NCBI GenBank assembly: GCA_947631595.1
Contig: CANRLZ010000008.1
Coordinates: 1 to 56,420 of the forward strand
Direction of reading: 5' to 3'
From: an uncultured Oscillospiraceae bacterium
GTDB lineage: Bacteria; Bacillota; Clostridia; Oscillospirales; Oscillospiraceae
DNA: 56,420 nucleotides
A program made the translations under genes and the position numbers. Positions within the stretch are counted from its first letter, which is position 1; each line of letters begins with the position of its first letter. Positions 40,729 through 49,337 of this stretch are shown piece after piece. The notes beneath the pieces were generated by a model that did no database searches, was not told the origin of the DNA, and saw only the letters and a program-made list of their open reading frames with translations.

Positions 40729-43032
40729 ATGTATAATGGCGATCCCTTTATCATCTACTCCCGCAAATCCAAATTCACTGGGAAAGGGGAAAGTATCGAA
40801 AATCAAATCGAGATGTGCCGGCAGTTTATCAGGGTCCAATATGGGGAGGAGGCGGCAGACAATGCTCTTATTTATGAGGACGAGGGCTTTTCTGGAAAGT
40901 CGCTGGAACGGCCCAAATTCAAGAAAATGATGGCTGACGCAAAGAAAAGACAATTTCGGGCCATTGTTGTTTATCGCCTTGACCGTATCAGCCGCAATAT
41001 TGGGGACTTTGCAAAGCTGATCGAACAGCTCAACAGCATGAAAATTGACTTTATTTCAATCAAAGAGCAGTTTGATACTTCGTCCCCTATGGGTCGGGCT
41101 ATGATGTATATTTCCTCGGTTTTCTCCCAGTTGGAGCGGGAAACCATAGCTGAACGCATCCGTGACAATATGCACGAACTTTCCAAAACTGGTCGCTGGC
41201 TGGGGGGAACTACCCCCACGGGATTTATCTCCGAGAGTACTTCCCATGTCACCATTGACGGTAAAGCGAGAAAAGCCTGCAAGCTGAAAATCGTTCCAGA
41301 GGAAATGAGCATTGTAAAGGTGATAATAGATAAGTTTTTAGAAACTCTTTCTTTGACGAAAACAGAAACCTACCTTTTACAGCATGGGTATAAGACAAAG
41401 AAAGGAAACAACTTTACCCGTTTTGCTATTCGGGCTATCTTGACAAACCCGGTATATATGGTGGCGGATGAAGCTGCCTATCAATATCTGACTGAAAACA
41501 AGGTTGATCTGTTTTCCGACAAGAGCGAATTTGACGGTGTGCATGGCATTATGGCCTATAACCGCACCCTCCAGACCCCTGGCAAAGCAACACAGATCAG
41601 GCCAATGGAGGAATGGATCGTATCAGTGGGCCAGCATGAGGGGGTTATCCCCGGTGAGGACTGGATCAAGATACAAAGAGCTTTAGAGCAGAATAAATCT
41701 AAAGGCTATCGGGCGCCCCGAAGCCATAAGGCCCTTTTGTCCGGCCTTTTGATTTGCGGAAATTGTGGGAACTATATGAGACCAAAGCTCACCCACCGAT
41801 ACAACACAAAGGGAGAAATGATTTATACTTATATGTGTTCTATGAAAGAACGGAGCCGCCGCCATGTTTGCAATATCAAGACTTGCAACGGCAACATTCT
41901 GGACGCTGATGTGATCGAACAGATAAGGCTATTGGGAGAAAATGACTCTGACCTTGTACGCCAGATCGAACAGAGCAAGCGGGTTTTAACTGGCAACAAG
42001 GAGAGTTACGACGAGCAAATTTCTACCTTGGAAGCTCAAATAGCCGAGAATGAGGGGGAGATCAGAGGACTTGTTTCCTCTTTAGGAAAAGCCGCTGGCA
42101 CTCCTGCCGAGAATTACATCATACAACAGATCGACGAGTTGCACGACAAAGGCGAAGGGCTGAAACAGCATTTGACAGAGTTAAACGAATTGACAGCTAC
42201 CCACACTCTGGCAGACATTGAATTTGACCTGTTAAAACAACTGCTGGCTTCCTTTAGGGACAGGGTAGATGAAATGTCCGTAGAAGAACGGCGGGCCGCC
42301 CTCCGGGTGTTTGTCAAAGAGGTCATTTGGGATGGCGAAAATGTCCACCTTGTTTTGTTTGGCTCAAAGTATAAGTATGAGTTTCCAGAAACACCGATTG
42401 GAATAGGCAATAAACTGGCACTATCTGACGAACAAGAAAATTTTGAGGGAGTAGCAGAAAGGTGGAATGTGGAGCCGTTAGGTGAGGGTAGCATTTTCGA
42501 TGCACCGGCTGGCGTAGGTGGCCAGTTTGATGTTCTTGTCGCTCTTGAAGGTGCCCACCGCCTTGATGAGTCCGATGGTGCCGATGGAGATCAGGTCCTC
42601 CTGCTGGTCGCCCTGGGTGTAGTATTTCTTGAACGGCTGCCTCGAAAGGAGGAACTTGGGCGGTCAAAAGCGACCCCAAGGGGGTCGCCGAATTTCAGAT
42701 GGATGTCCAAGCTCACGCGCTCTTTGGTGCTCTCTTTTTTGACGATGATGTGGTCCAAAATGGTCGTTACCAGCTTGGCATCCACGCCATCTTCAAAGGT
42801 CAGCATTCGTTCCAGCGCCTCATGGATCCCGGCGAGTTGCCCTGCGGTGATACCGCCGCGCTGTTCCTCATCGCGGAGGGTCTCCAGGGTCTGCTCCAAC
42901 CGCTTTAATTGCTCGTTGAAGCCGTCGTTTCGCTGTTTGAACTCGGCCTTGGACAAAATGCCCTCAATGCTCATCTCCAGCAGACGGTCTTTCTTAGCGG
43001 AAATGGAATCCATCTCTGCCTCGATCCTGTGA
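40729..43032 (+). CDS. Large serine recombinase of the sigK element (SpoIVCA-like)
   Basis: The N-terminal resolvase domain has the catalytic Ser in YSRKS (residue 14), [19 protein letters not shown], and the [11 protein letters not shown] helix. A recombinase domain, a zinc ribbon (CGNCGNYM...[12 protein letters not shown]) and a coiled coil (about 420-490) follow. The ATG at 40729 is eight bases after GGAGG. Element DNA ends at about residue 588. In the integrated state no stop is met, and the frame runs on through sigK antisense and antisense of the next recombinase to residue 767. This last part is probably not functional. Its place next to the upstream sigK piece mirrors spoIVCA beside spoIVCB in Bacillus. 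Confidence 0.85.
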   Translation: MYNGDPFIIYSRKSKFTGKGESIENQIEMCRQFIRVQYGEEAADNALIYEDEGFSGKSLERPKFKKMMADAKKRQFRAIVVYRLDRISRNIGDFAKLIEQLNSMKIDFISIKEQFDTSSPMGRAMMYISSVFSQLERETIAERIRDNMHELSKTGRWLGGTTPTGFISESTSHVTIDGKARKACKLKIVPEEMSIVKVIIDKFLETLSLTKTETYLLQHGYKTKKGNNFTRFAIRAILTNPVYMVADEAAYQYLTENKVDLFSDKSEFDGVHGIMAYNRTLQTPGKATQIRPMEEWIVSVGQHEGVIPGEDWIKIQRALEQNKSKGYRAPRSHKALLSGLLICGNCGNYMRPKLTHRYNTKGEMIYTYMCSMKERSRRHVCNIKTCNGNILDADVIEQIRLLGENDSDLVRQIEQSKRVLTGNKESYDEQISTLEAQIAENEGEIRGLVSSLGKAAGTPAENYIIQQIDELHDKGEGLKQHLTELNELTATHTLADIEFDLLKQLLASFRDRVDEMSVEERRAALRVFVKEVIWDGENVHLVLFGSKYKYEFPETPIGIGNKLALSDEQENFEGVAERWNVEPLGEGSIFDAPAGVGGQFDVLVALEGAHRLDESDGADGDQVLLLVALGVVFLERLPRKEELGRSKATPRGSPNFRWMSKLTRSLVLSFLTMMWSKMVVTSLASTPSSKVSIRSSASWIPASCPAVIPPRCSSSRRVSRVCSNRFNCSLKPSFRCLNSALDKMPSMLISSRRSFLAEMESISASIL
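42484..42510 (+). other. attL: right junction of the skin-like element in sigK
   Basis: Element sequence (gggtagca) runs into TTTT (42494-42497) and then sigK sequence (cgatgcacc, encoding CIE on the minus strand). Confidence 0.75.
42495..42630 (-). pseudogene. sigK: Internal piece of interrupted sigma-K (region 2)
   Basis: On the minus strand this reads [33 protein letters not shown] and [13 protein letters not shown], the region 2 core of sigma-K/sigma-E factors. It then breaks off at the element junction. Joining it to the piece at 16154-16531 gives RCIEN-EILMYFRS in frame. The upstream side is also broken: before KKYY the frame reads [11 protein letters not shown] and meets a stop, instead of the expected N-terminal region. 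The N-terminal part of the gene is therefore missing from this place. Confidence 0.85.
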
Positions 43033-44249
43033 ATATCCTTTCCATAGTCATGCTCTTGTGGGACGGCCCGGAGGACGGTCATCACCGCCCGGATGATCGC
43101 CTCCCTGTCCTCCACCAAGCTGGTAAAGATGTCGGCCATGATCTTATTTAACTCATCGGTGCGAAGCTGGGGTGCGGCGCAGGCGGCCCGTCCTCGGTTG
43201 CGGTAGACCCGACATTGCCAGATCTCCTTCCCACTGTCTAACACCTGTCGGTGGAAGCTGGTTTGATGTTCTTCACAAATCAGTTTACCGCTGTATGGAT
43301 ACCGATTGTGAAAGCTGGCGCCGCTGGCCCTGGACCGGGCCTCGGCGCTGCGCTTTTTATATAGGGCGTGGGCTCGATCCCATAACTCCTCGGAGACGAT
43401 GGCCGGAATGGCGGGATCGGGGTACATGATCCACTCACTCTCGTCCAGGAAAATTTTTCGCTTGGTGCGATAGTCTACCGTTTGGGACATATTAGCGCAA
43501 TACCAGCCCTTGTACTTGGGATTGCAAAGGATATGCCGAATGGTCAGCACATTGAAGGCATTCCCCTGCCGACTGGTGTGCCCTTCATCGTAGAGAATCC
43601 TGGAAATGGTTCGCACGCCCACGCCCTTGTTGGCGTAGAGGTCAAAGATGCGGCGGATGATCACCGCCTCGGCCTCATTGATGGTGAGCTTGCAGTCCTT
43701 CTTGTCGTATCCCCACAGCTGGTCGTTGCCCAGCACATGGCCGTTCTTGATCGCTTGCCGGAAGCCGAACTTCAGCCGCTCGGAGAGCTTTCGCACCTCA
43801 TCCTGAGCGACCCCGGCCATGACCACCAGGCGAAACTCACTGTCAGAGTCCAGGGTATTGATGTTATCGTTTTGAAATAACACTCCCACATCGTGCTCCA
43901 GCAGTTCTTGGGTATACTTGATGCTGTCCAGCGTAGAGCGGGAAAAGCGGGAGATCTCCTTGGTGATGATAAAGTCGAACCGCCCCGCTTTGGCGTCCTC
44001 TATCATCCGTAAGAAGCTATCCCGCTTTTTGGTGCTGGTGCCGCTGATCCCCTCGTCGATGTACCCCTCCACATAGATCCAGTTGGGCTTGGAACGAATC
44101 AGCTCGGTATAGTACTGCACTTGGTTTTCCAGGCTATTGAGCTGCTCGTCCTTGTCTGTGGACACCCGGGCGTAAAAGGTCACCCGAAGGGCCAGGTCGA
44201 AGATGGTCTTGCCGTTTCGCAATTCATTGCGTATTCGGAGCACATTCAA
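42591..44249 (-). CDS. Second large serine recombinase
   Basis: The 552-residue protein has the resolvase domain with catalytic Ser in [12 protein letters not shown] (residue 30), [19 protein letters not shown] and [19 protein letters not shown] recombinase domain follows ([26 protein letters not shown]), then an altered zinc ribbon (CEEH...[13 protein letters not shown]) and a coiled coil. The last residues are read out of frame over the sigK piece, so the gene ends across its own att site. The start is a TTG at 44249 nine bases after AGGAGG. It is not closely related to the recombinase at 40729. Confidence 0.85.
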   Translation of the reverse strand: MNVLRIRNELRNGKTIFDLALRVTFYARVSTDKDEQLNSLENQVQYYTELIRSKPNWIYVEGYIDEGISGTSTKKRDSFLRMIEDAKAGRFDFIITKEISRFSRSTLDSIKYTQELLEHDVGVLFQNDNINTLDSDSEFRLVVMAGVAQDEVRKLSERLKFGFRQAIKNGHVLGNDQLWGYDKKDCKLTINEAEAVIIRRIFDLYANKGVGVRTISRILYDEGHTSRQGNAFNVLTIRHILCNPKYKGWYCANMSQTVDYRTKRKIFLDESEWIMYPDPAIPAIVSEELWDRAHALYKKRSAEARSRASGASFHNRYPYSGKLICEEHQTSFHRQVLDSGKEIWQCRVYRNRGRAACAAPQLRTDELNKIMADIFTSLVEDREAIIRAVMTVLRAVPQEHDYGKDIHRIEAEMDSISAKKDRLLEMSIEGILSKAEFKQRNDGFNEQLKRLEQTLETLRDEEQRGGITAGQLAGIHEALERMLTFEDGVDAKLVTTILDHIIVKKESTKERVSLDIHLKFGDPLGVAFDRPSSSFRGSRSRNTTPRATSRRT

Positions 44250-44418
44250 ATGCCGACACCTCCTTTGTCAAGCACACAGGATACCGAAAAAGCCTCGGCA
44301 AGTCTATGGACGAATGTACCAGATCCATCGCCTTGGAATAGGTGGTTTTTGATATAAGTCCAGCCTCTTGAAGCTGGGCCAGCAGAGCGCCTATCAGTTC
44401 TCGCTGTGCGCTTTCCAT
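44224..44418 (-). CDS. Small SHOCT-like protein upstream of the recombinase
   Basis: The 64-residue protein contains LIGALLAQLQEAGLISKTTYSKAMDLV, similar to the short helical SHOCT-type motif seen in small proteins before serine recombinase genes in Clostridia. It overlaps the recombinase start by 26 bases, so the two are probably translated together. A role as recombination helper is a guess. Confidence 0.5.
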   Translation of the reverse strand: MESAQRELIGALLAQLQEAGLISKTTYSKAMDLVHSSIDLPRLFRYPVCLTKEVSAFECAPNTQ

Positions 44419-44579
44419 GGGGCATCACCTCCCTTCACGATATGGCGCTTGGATCCTGAAAATGCCGGACAACGGCATCTCCGGCAAAGGTTTAATCTAT
44501 CTATGCAAAACGATTCTTGTCACCGTCAAACGCAGAGATAGTAGATTTTATCTTTTTGAGACCTTGACCTCACATGCGC

Positions 44580-44605
44580 GGAGGCCGCCCAGAAGGGCGG
44601 CCTCC
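44580..44605. other. Hairpin in a gene-free stretch
   Basis: An 11-bp perfect stem (GGAGGCCGCCC) has an AGAA loop. The stretch 44430-45070 has no gene I can support. It contains several GC-rich hairpins, such as CACGGGG-TCGAG-CCCCGTG near 44900, and may hold structured RNA or remnants. Confidence 0.5.
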
Positions 44606-45070
44606 GTGGTATCTAAAGTCAAAATCTTACAATTTTTATATCTGCGCTCGTATTCGACACTACTTCCCCAAGCGCCAAGGGCGATTGCCTGAAGGTGGGC
44701 TGGTCGGGCCCTGTCATGGGAGTTCCACCCCTGTGAGGATCTCTCACAGCCGCCCTCCTTGCGTGATCCCCCGGTCAAGGGGGGCTGGGACGGGACGGAA
44801 GTATCCTCCGACAGTGGTCATGGCGAGACAGCCCACCACAGGCTGTTTTTGGGACGGGCGGAACCGCTGGGCACCTTATTTGGCCGTCATTGACACGGGG
44901 TCGAGCCCCGTGCAGGTGGTCTTGGCGCGCCCTCCCTAGTCGCTCGGCCCTTCCGGGCCGCTGCCGGGAACGTGTTCAGGATCGGATATGGAATTGTCGA
45001 GGTGCTGGAGTGAGAAAATATCCCCCTCACTCTCTAGTCCGAGTTCGCAAGGGGGTTGCACCAAATTATT

Positions 45071-45481
45071 TTACTTTTCCATCATCTTTCTGAGTTTGCG
45101 AAGGATCCTGACTTTTCGGTTGTGGACTGTCATACTAGGAATTCCAAGGCTCTGCGCCACTTGCCGCTCACTCATCTCCTTAAAATAAATCTTTGTAAGG
45201 AGGGAACGCTCTCCATCCGAAAGAAGATCAAGGCAGCGGTGGAGCTTCTCAGCCATCACTTTAGCAATGGCGGCGTCCTCAACGCTGGGGGAGTCCAAGT
45301 CCACCAGTAGATCAACACCAAGGCCATCGTCAGTATCCAGCGCATCATAGGACGCAATTCGCCTGCGGCCATCCTTTTCCGCTTGGGTACGGCGCTGGCG
45401 ACCCAGGTGATAGTAAGTGTAATAGACTTCATCGGTCACTGCGACTAACTCACCCCGAATTTTTATGTACTTTCCGGCCAT
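45071..45481 (-). CDS. Sigma-70-like regulator (region 4 type)
   Basis: The 136-residue protein has a basic middle (YYTYYHLGRQRRTQAEKDGRRR) and a C-terminal sigma region 4 (LDLLSDGERSLLTKIYFKEMSERQVAQSLGIPSMTVHNRKVRILRKLRKMME). Such proteins regulate conjugative or genomic-island functions in Clostridia. The ATG is at 45481 eight bases after GGAGG. Confidence 0.75.
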   Translation of the reverse strand: MAGKYIKIRGELVAVTDEVYYTYYHLGRQRRTQAEKDGRRRIASYDALDTDDGLGVDLLVDLDSPSVEDAAIAKVMAEKLHRCLDLLSDGERSLLTKIYFKEMSERQVAQSLGIPSMTVHNRKVRILRKLRKMMEK

Positions 45482-45563
45482 ATGTCAGGCCTCCATTCTT
45501 CTGAAATATTGATAGGTAAATTTCAGAAGCGGAGGGCCTCGGCAGCGAGGAGCCCCTTTGCCC

Positions 45564-45627
45564 CATATGCCGCAAGAAGTGCCTTGGTCGGCGCAGTGGC
45601 CTACTAAGACACTTCTTGCGGCATATG
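45564..45627. repeat. Perfect 18-bp inverted repeat with 28-base spacer
   Basis: CATATGCCGCAAGAAGTG (45564-45581) and its exact complement (45610-45627) flank 28 bases. It is not followed by a T run. The rest of 45482-45970 contains no gene I support. Confidence 0.75.
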
Positions 45628-45785
45628 AAAAGCGACAGATGAAAGGAGAACTTTGCTCAGACCCTGAACCGGGAAAAAGGTCAACTATATTCTTCAAATT
45701 CTGAAAAACAAAAAACTTGGAAGAATGGGCTTGCTTTTTGCAGAAAACAAGCGCATTTTGTATAATCCGTCTTCTCGACAGAGGA

Positions 45786-45822
45786 AAGCCCCACAAAGGC
45801 CTGAGCAGCCTTTGCGGGGCTT
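45786..45822 (-). terminator. Terminator after the small secreted protein gene
   Basis: A 15-bp stem with one mismatch (AAGCCCC-A-CAAAGGC) has a 7-base loop. It lies downstream of the gene at 45971 on the minus strand. Confidence 0.6.
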
Positions 45823-45970
45823 ATACATCGACAAATTATGCGGTTTTTCCGTTTTGATTTAATGGGCTATCACCCCGTTTCGCACCTGAAACGGCGTAGA
45901 TGTGCTTTTGCTTGTACATTTAAGGATTCTGTTCGCTGAAAGCATTTGTTGGTCAATTTAGTTTAGGGAA

Positions 45971-46363
45971 TTAGTAATATTCCTCGATGGAGTCTACGGA
46001 GGGACTTTCCACCACTTTGTTATTGCTGTCGTACACCGTAGCCGAAGTTTTGACAATGTAGTTATGTCCTGACATTACATAGTATGTTCCACCCGCCGTG
46101 ACATAGCCAGATCCGGAATTGTTCCATGTTTTAATTGTGACACCATCTTGTTTCAGTTCAACTTTCAGGTTTGCGGTGTATCCCTTCTGCAATTCAACCT
46201 CACCTTCACAGAAAGCTGCGCCACTTGAAGATATGTCTAATGTAGAATAGAATTGGTTAATACCGATATATCTCAGTTCAACGGCCTGTGCGATCACCAA
46301 ACTTGTAACCAGTATCACAAGGAACAAGACAAGAGAACTTACGAATCGAACGTGCTTTTTCAT
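45971..46363 (-). CDS. Small secreted protein (DUF6147-like)
   Basis: The 130-residue protein has a signal peptide (FVSSLVLFLVILVTSLVIAQA). A beta-rich extracellular domain follows (GEVELQKGYTANLKVELKQDGVTIKTWNNSGSGYVTAGGTYYVMSGHNYIVKTSATVYD), similar to small secreted proteins of Clostridia. I chose the ATG at 46363 with GGAGG upstream. Its promoter (46411-46438) has the same -35 and spacing as that of the nearby ECF sigma gene, so it is probably a target of that sigma factor. Confidence 0.7.
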   Translation of the reverse strand: MKKHVRFVSSLVLFLVILVTSLVIAQAVELRYIGINQFYSTLDISSSGAAFCEGEVELQKGYTANLKVELKQDGVTIKTWNNSGSGYVTAGGTYYVMSGHNYIVKTSATVYDSNNKVVESPSVDSIEEYY

Positions 46364-46410
46364 AAATTGTGCGCCTCCCCAAAAAAATCTTAAGGTTACC
46401 CTCATATATA

Positions 46411-46438
46411 GGAGACGCATATTTCGCCAAAATGCAAC
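46411..46438 (-). promoter_or_regulatory. ECF-type promoter E (secreted protein gene)
   Basis: On the minus strand GTTGCA is separated by 16 bases from GTCTCC (CGTCTCCTATAT), 48 bases before the start codon. Spacing and both boxes match promoter D. Confidence 0.65.
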
Positions 46439-46515
46439 CAAAAATCATTGTTTGTAAAATAAAAAAAGCACGGAGCAGTTTTTCTACTTCCGTGCTTTTT
46501 GCCTCTCAACGATAT

Positions 46516-47238
46516 TTAGTATTCCAGTTTGCTCGCAATGTAGAGGATGTCGCTCGAGTCTATCTCATTCCCCATGATACTAAGGAGTAAGGAATTGCCG
46601 TTTGCCGGCCAGACAAGCTGCACAGTGCTGTTCTTTTGAACCAACATAGCCCGCTCGCCCTGCACCGATACATACTCCGCCTCCGCATCTTCGGTATCAA
46701 TATTAGCAACTACCCCTTGCGTTTTTCTGCAACTGATCACAAGCGATTGACCTTCAGGGCCTTTATATTCATATCGGGTTTTTCTGCTGTCCGTTTCATG
46801 ATTCATGAGAATATAGCCCTCTGGCACCCACGCCACACTGAATCGAGATATATTCTCATCCTTTTTTCCTGAAAACCGAAACTCTGTATTAGTTTCAAAA
46901 ACTTCGATCATCAGATTCAGCGTGTTGACCCGTACCGTCTCTGACGCGGCAAAGGCCGTAGTGAACAAAATGGCCGCGATTCCTGCCGCCAACGCAACAC
47001 GCTTCATTGCCTTTGCAGTAAAGCGGCCCACCGAGCGGACACGGCGTTTCGCAAACTCCCTGCGGATCGTCCGCATACACCTCTTATCAAGGTCCTCCGG
47101 AATCACGGCAGATGGGTCGTTTTTAAGGCGCTCATTCTCGGCTTCGGCTTTTTCGCCTTCCGCGGTGGCAATCTCGTCCATCAACAGAGCAAACAAGGCA
47201 TCTTCATAACGATCTTGGAGCTGTTCCCGTCTGGTCAT
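46516..47238 (-). CDS. Anti-sigma-like membrane protein (DUF4367-type)
   Basis: The 240-residue protein has a cytosolic N-terminal helical region (MTRREQLQDRYEDALFALLMDEIA), one membrane helix (VALAAGIAAILFTTAFAASE, about residues 80-100) and an extracytoplasmic domain. That domain contains RFSVAWVPEGYIL and ISRFS..., a DUF4367-like pattern. The gene lies six bases after the ECF-type sigma gene on the same strand, the classic sigma/anti-sigma arrangement. It probably holds the sigma factor inactive at the membrane. Confidence 0.72.
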   Translation of the reverse strand: MTRREQLQDRYEDALFALLMDEIATAEGEKAEAENERLKNDPSAVIPEDLDKRCMRTIRREFAKRRVRSVGRFTAKAMKRVALAAGIAAILFTTAFAASETVRVNTLNLMIEVFETNTEFRFSGKKDENISRFSVAWVPEGYILMNHETDSRKTRYEYKGPEGQSLVISCRKTQGVVANIDTEDAEAEYVSVQGERAMLVQKNSTVQLVWPANGNSLLLSIMGNEIDSSDILYIASKLEY

Positions 47239-47244
47239 ACCTCA

Positions 47245-47802
47245 TCACCTATCCTCTCCTTGTAAAAGTTTCATAGCCTGCCGTCTCGCTCTGGTCAATT
47301 TCATTCGTATACTGCTGGGCTTACACCCCAATATTTCAGCGAACTCTCGGTCAGTTTGATTCAATATGTACTTGCCATTCAAAAGGATAAAATCTTCTGC
47401 GGGTAGTATAGACAACACATACTTAAGTCGTGCAACCTGCTCCGAAAGAATGAGGGAACTATCTAAGGTTTCACTGGTGCTCTCAACTTCATCTAGGCTA
47501 TCATCTGCAAGGCTGACACAATGATCTATATCCCTGCTCTGCTTTCGAAGGAAATCAATTGAAACGCTCCTAACAGTATAAACGATATATGTTGCTACAA
47601 TGCAACGTTTAGAGGGTTGCATATTTGAAAAAATCCTTATTAAACGTTCCAACGACGTTTGGACAATATCCTCTTGGTCCGCTACATTTGCGGTATACTT
47701 TTGCGCCGTAGCGAACATAAGGTTCTTGTATTGATTGTACATCTGTATCACAAAGTCCTCGCCGTTTGGAGGCCCAGATGCTCCAGTCATCCAAGTTATC
47801 AA
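47245..47802 (-). CDS. ECF-type sigma factor
   Basis: The 185-residue sigma-70 family factor has region 2 (YNQYKNLMFATAQKYTANVADQEDIVQTSLERLIRIF) and region 4 (LPAEDFILLNGKYILNQTDREFAEILGCKPSSIRMKLTRARRQAMKLL). It starts with TTG at 47802, eight bases after GGAGG. It is co-transcribed with the anti-sigma-like gene from promoter D, whose boxes recur before four neighbouring genes. It is therefore the likely regulator of this region. Confidence 0.82.
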   Translation of the reverse strand: MITWMTGASGPPNGEDFVIQMYNQYKNLMFATAQKYTANVADQEDIVQTSLERLIRIFSNMQPSKRCIVATYIVYTVRSVSIDFLRKQSRDIDHCVSLADDSLDEVESTSETLDSSLILSEQVARLKYVLSILPAEDFILLNGKYILNQTDREFAEILGCKPSSIRMKLTRARRQAMKLLQGEDR

Positions 47803-47843
47803 TCGTAGCGCCTCCCGTATTATAACGCACTTGTCTGTATACA

Positions 47844-47871
47844 GGAGACACGAAAATACATTTTTTGCAAC
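47844..47871 (-). promoter_or_regulatory. ECF-type promoter D (sigma/anti-sigma operon)
   Basis: GTTGCA, 16 bases, GTCTCC (TGTCTCCTGTATA) on the minus strand, 42 bases before the sigma start. It implies autoregulation. Confidence 0.65.
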
Positions 47872-48044
47872 ACGTTTTTGCTTGAATATATGTTTCGTTT
47901 CCTGTAATATTTAGCTCCAATTTTAATTATATTAAAATTTTACAGGAATATCAAGAGAATATTATTGTAAATTTGTTTATTTATGCCCCGAAGAGTGTAG
48001 CTAACATATAATTAAAACACTTTTCGATGGGAGTGGAAATTCTA

Positions 48045-48422
48045 ATGGAGAAGTTTGGGGAAATACTGGCAGAACTCCGGTTGGATAAGAAAATGACGCA
48101 AAAAGAACTTGCAAAGGAACTCCATGTATCGGTTGGGACTATCTCAAACTACGAGAAGGGCGCCCATTTCCCTGATATTGAGAAGTTGATCAACCTCGCC
48201 GACTTCTTCGGCGTTACAACGGACTATCTCCTGGGGCGCTGCGAGTATACATTTCCCCCGGATGTTCTCTCTGAGGCCGTCATTGAAGACAGAAAAGCAG
48301 GGGATCTCATCAAGGTACTCCGCCAACTCCCATCGGATAGCAAAAAGGCCATCGCGTGTATCTTGTCAACTATGGAATTTCATATGACCGTCAGTCAATA
48401 CGGCACAAAGGAGAAAGCATGA
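48045..48422 (+). CDS. XRE-family regulator
   Basis: The 125-residue protein has an N-terminal helix-turn-helix (LAELRLDKKMTQKELAKELHVSVGTISNYEKGAHFPDIEKLINLADFFGVTTDYLLGR) and a helical C-terminus. I chose the ATG at 48045 with GGGAGTGG upstream. Its stop overlaps the start of the next sigma gene (ATGA), so both are translated together. It is divergent from the ECF operon. Confidence 0.85.
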   Translation: MEKFGEILAELRLDKKMTQKELAKELHVSVGTISNYEKGAHFPDIEKLINLADFFGVTTDYLLGRCEYTFPPDVLSEAVIEDRKAGDLIKVLRQLPSDSKKAIACILSTMEFHMTVSQYGTKEKA

Positions 48423-48985
48423 TCCCGTATAGTATTTTGGCCATAGAGAACGATGATGACCGTGAATTTATGACTCAGCTCTATCTTGATTATAACCGGC
48501 TCATGTATAGCGAGATTAAGAAAATCATAAAGCGAGAGCAGGACAGAGAAGATGTGATGCAGACGGTGCTTGAGAAGTTGATAGACAAGATACCGCTTCT
48601 TCGAAGCCGCACCCGCAACCAACTGATCAACTACATCATTTCAGCTTGCAAGTTCACATCGTTCAATTTGCTTAGAGAGTACGGTGCCAAGCGGGAAACC
48701 GACTATGAGGACTATATTGCATCTCCAACCACCAAACAGGATGAACGCGAAATTGAACTCAAGATGATCGCGGATGAGGAATTGGAGACTTTGCGGCGTG
48801 TTCTGCCGAAACTTGACCTCCGTACACAGTGCCTTTTGGAAGGATATTACATCCTTGAAAAGCCTATGGCGGAATTGGGAGCAGAACTTGGTATCAAGCC
48901 AAGTAGTGTGCGAATGTCATTGACCAGGGCACGAAAAAAAGCATTTGAATTACTGGAAAATGAAGCATTTGGTGGTACCTCTTAA
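48419..48985 (+). CDS. Second ECF-like sigma factor
   Basis: The 188-residue protein has region 2 (MTQLYLDYNRLMYSEIKKIIKREQDREDVMQTVLEKLIDKI) and region 4 (LDLRTQCLLEGYYILEKPMAELGAELGIKPSSVRMSLTRARKKAFELL). It is a paralogue of the factor at 47245 with the same KPSS(I/V)RM recognition-helix motif. It has no anti-sigma neighbour and is instead coupled to an XRE gene. Confidence 0.78.
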   Translation: MIPYSILAIENDDDREFMTQLYLDYNRLMYSEIKKIIKREQDREDVMQTVLEKLIDKIPLLRSRTRNQLINYIISACKFTSFNLLREYGAKRETDYEDYIASPTTKQDEREIELKMIADEELETLRRVLPKLDLRTQCLLEGYYILEKPMAELGAELGIKPSSVRMSLTRARKKAFELLENEAFGGTS

Positions 48986-49030
48986 TTAGTTTTCCGTTCA
49001 GCCTGCAATAGGTCGGACAAAGTTAAAGTA

Positions 49031-49165
49031 GTGAATACATTCGATCACGATATCACACTGGCAAAAAGAGCCCTATATGCCGACTATGGAAAAATCAAGA
49101 AACAGGCCAAGGAATACGATGCTATCAAATGGAAGATAGAGAACATTTTGCGACAGGGAAAGTAG
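49031..49165 (+). CDS. Possible 44-residue protein
   Basis: A GTG-started frame reads NTFDHDITLAKRALYADYGKIKKQ and then KWKIENILRQ, a plausible charged helical protein. The ribosome site is weak. The remaining part of 48986-49337 shows nothing else. Confidence 0.4.
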   Translation: MNTFDHDITLAKRALYADYGKIKKQAKEYDAIKWKIENILRQGK

Positions 49166-49337
49166 GTTGAAGAAGGAATATCCCAAAATGCATTGCTATT
49201 GAATGCCATATGCAACTCATGGTTTGCTTTCTCCTTTCAGAATGATGTGTCGCAACTTCATTCTGCCGAAGATTGCAAGCCTTTCCTTTTATTTTCTCAA
49301 TTTGCGTAACTTATTTACTTTATCCACATTCGTGCGC

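Larger units (their letters stand above)
16531..42494. mobile_element. Skin-like intervening element in sigK, derived from a conjugative element
   Basis: About 26 kb separates two co-oriented pieces of sigK. The element carries a large serine recombinase at its sigK-upstream end, as spoIVCA does in the Bacillus skin element. It also holds remnants of an integrative conjugative element: repA, VirB4, PrgI, VirB6, Maff2, and Tn916-like sigma and HTH genes. Other content is AT-rich cargo, a 12-kb redox/esterase cluster and five copies of a private palindromic repeat. Recombination at the TT core would restore RCIENEILMYFRS in sigK. Several conjugation genes are broken and no relaxase is seen, so the element probably excises but does not transfer itself. 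Confidence 0.8.

Noticed and set aside
42591..42679. The tail of the second recombinase as a real C-terminal domain
   Set aside because: These residues are the out-of-frame translation of the sigK region 2 piece.
44548..44778. A 76-codon minus-strand frame
   Set aside because: It has no ribosome site, covers a strong hairpin and has no recognisable feature.
44880..44930. A tRNA-like arm (GGGGTCGAGCCCC)
   Set aside because: Only a 7-bp stem with a 5-base loop is present. No acceptor, D or anticodon arm fits around it.
45564..45627. An invertible promoter switch
   Set aside because: The 28-base spacer is too short for a usual invertible segment and contains no promoter boxes. It is kept only as an unexplained inverted repeat.
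45485..45796. A 103-codon minus-strand frame
   Set aside because: It runs through the 18-bp inverted repeat and a terminator and has no plausible domain.
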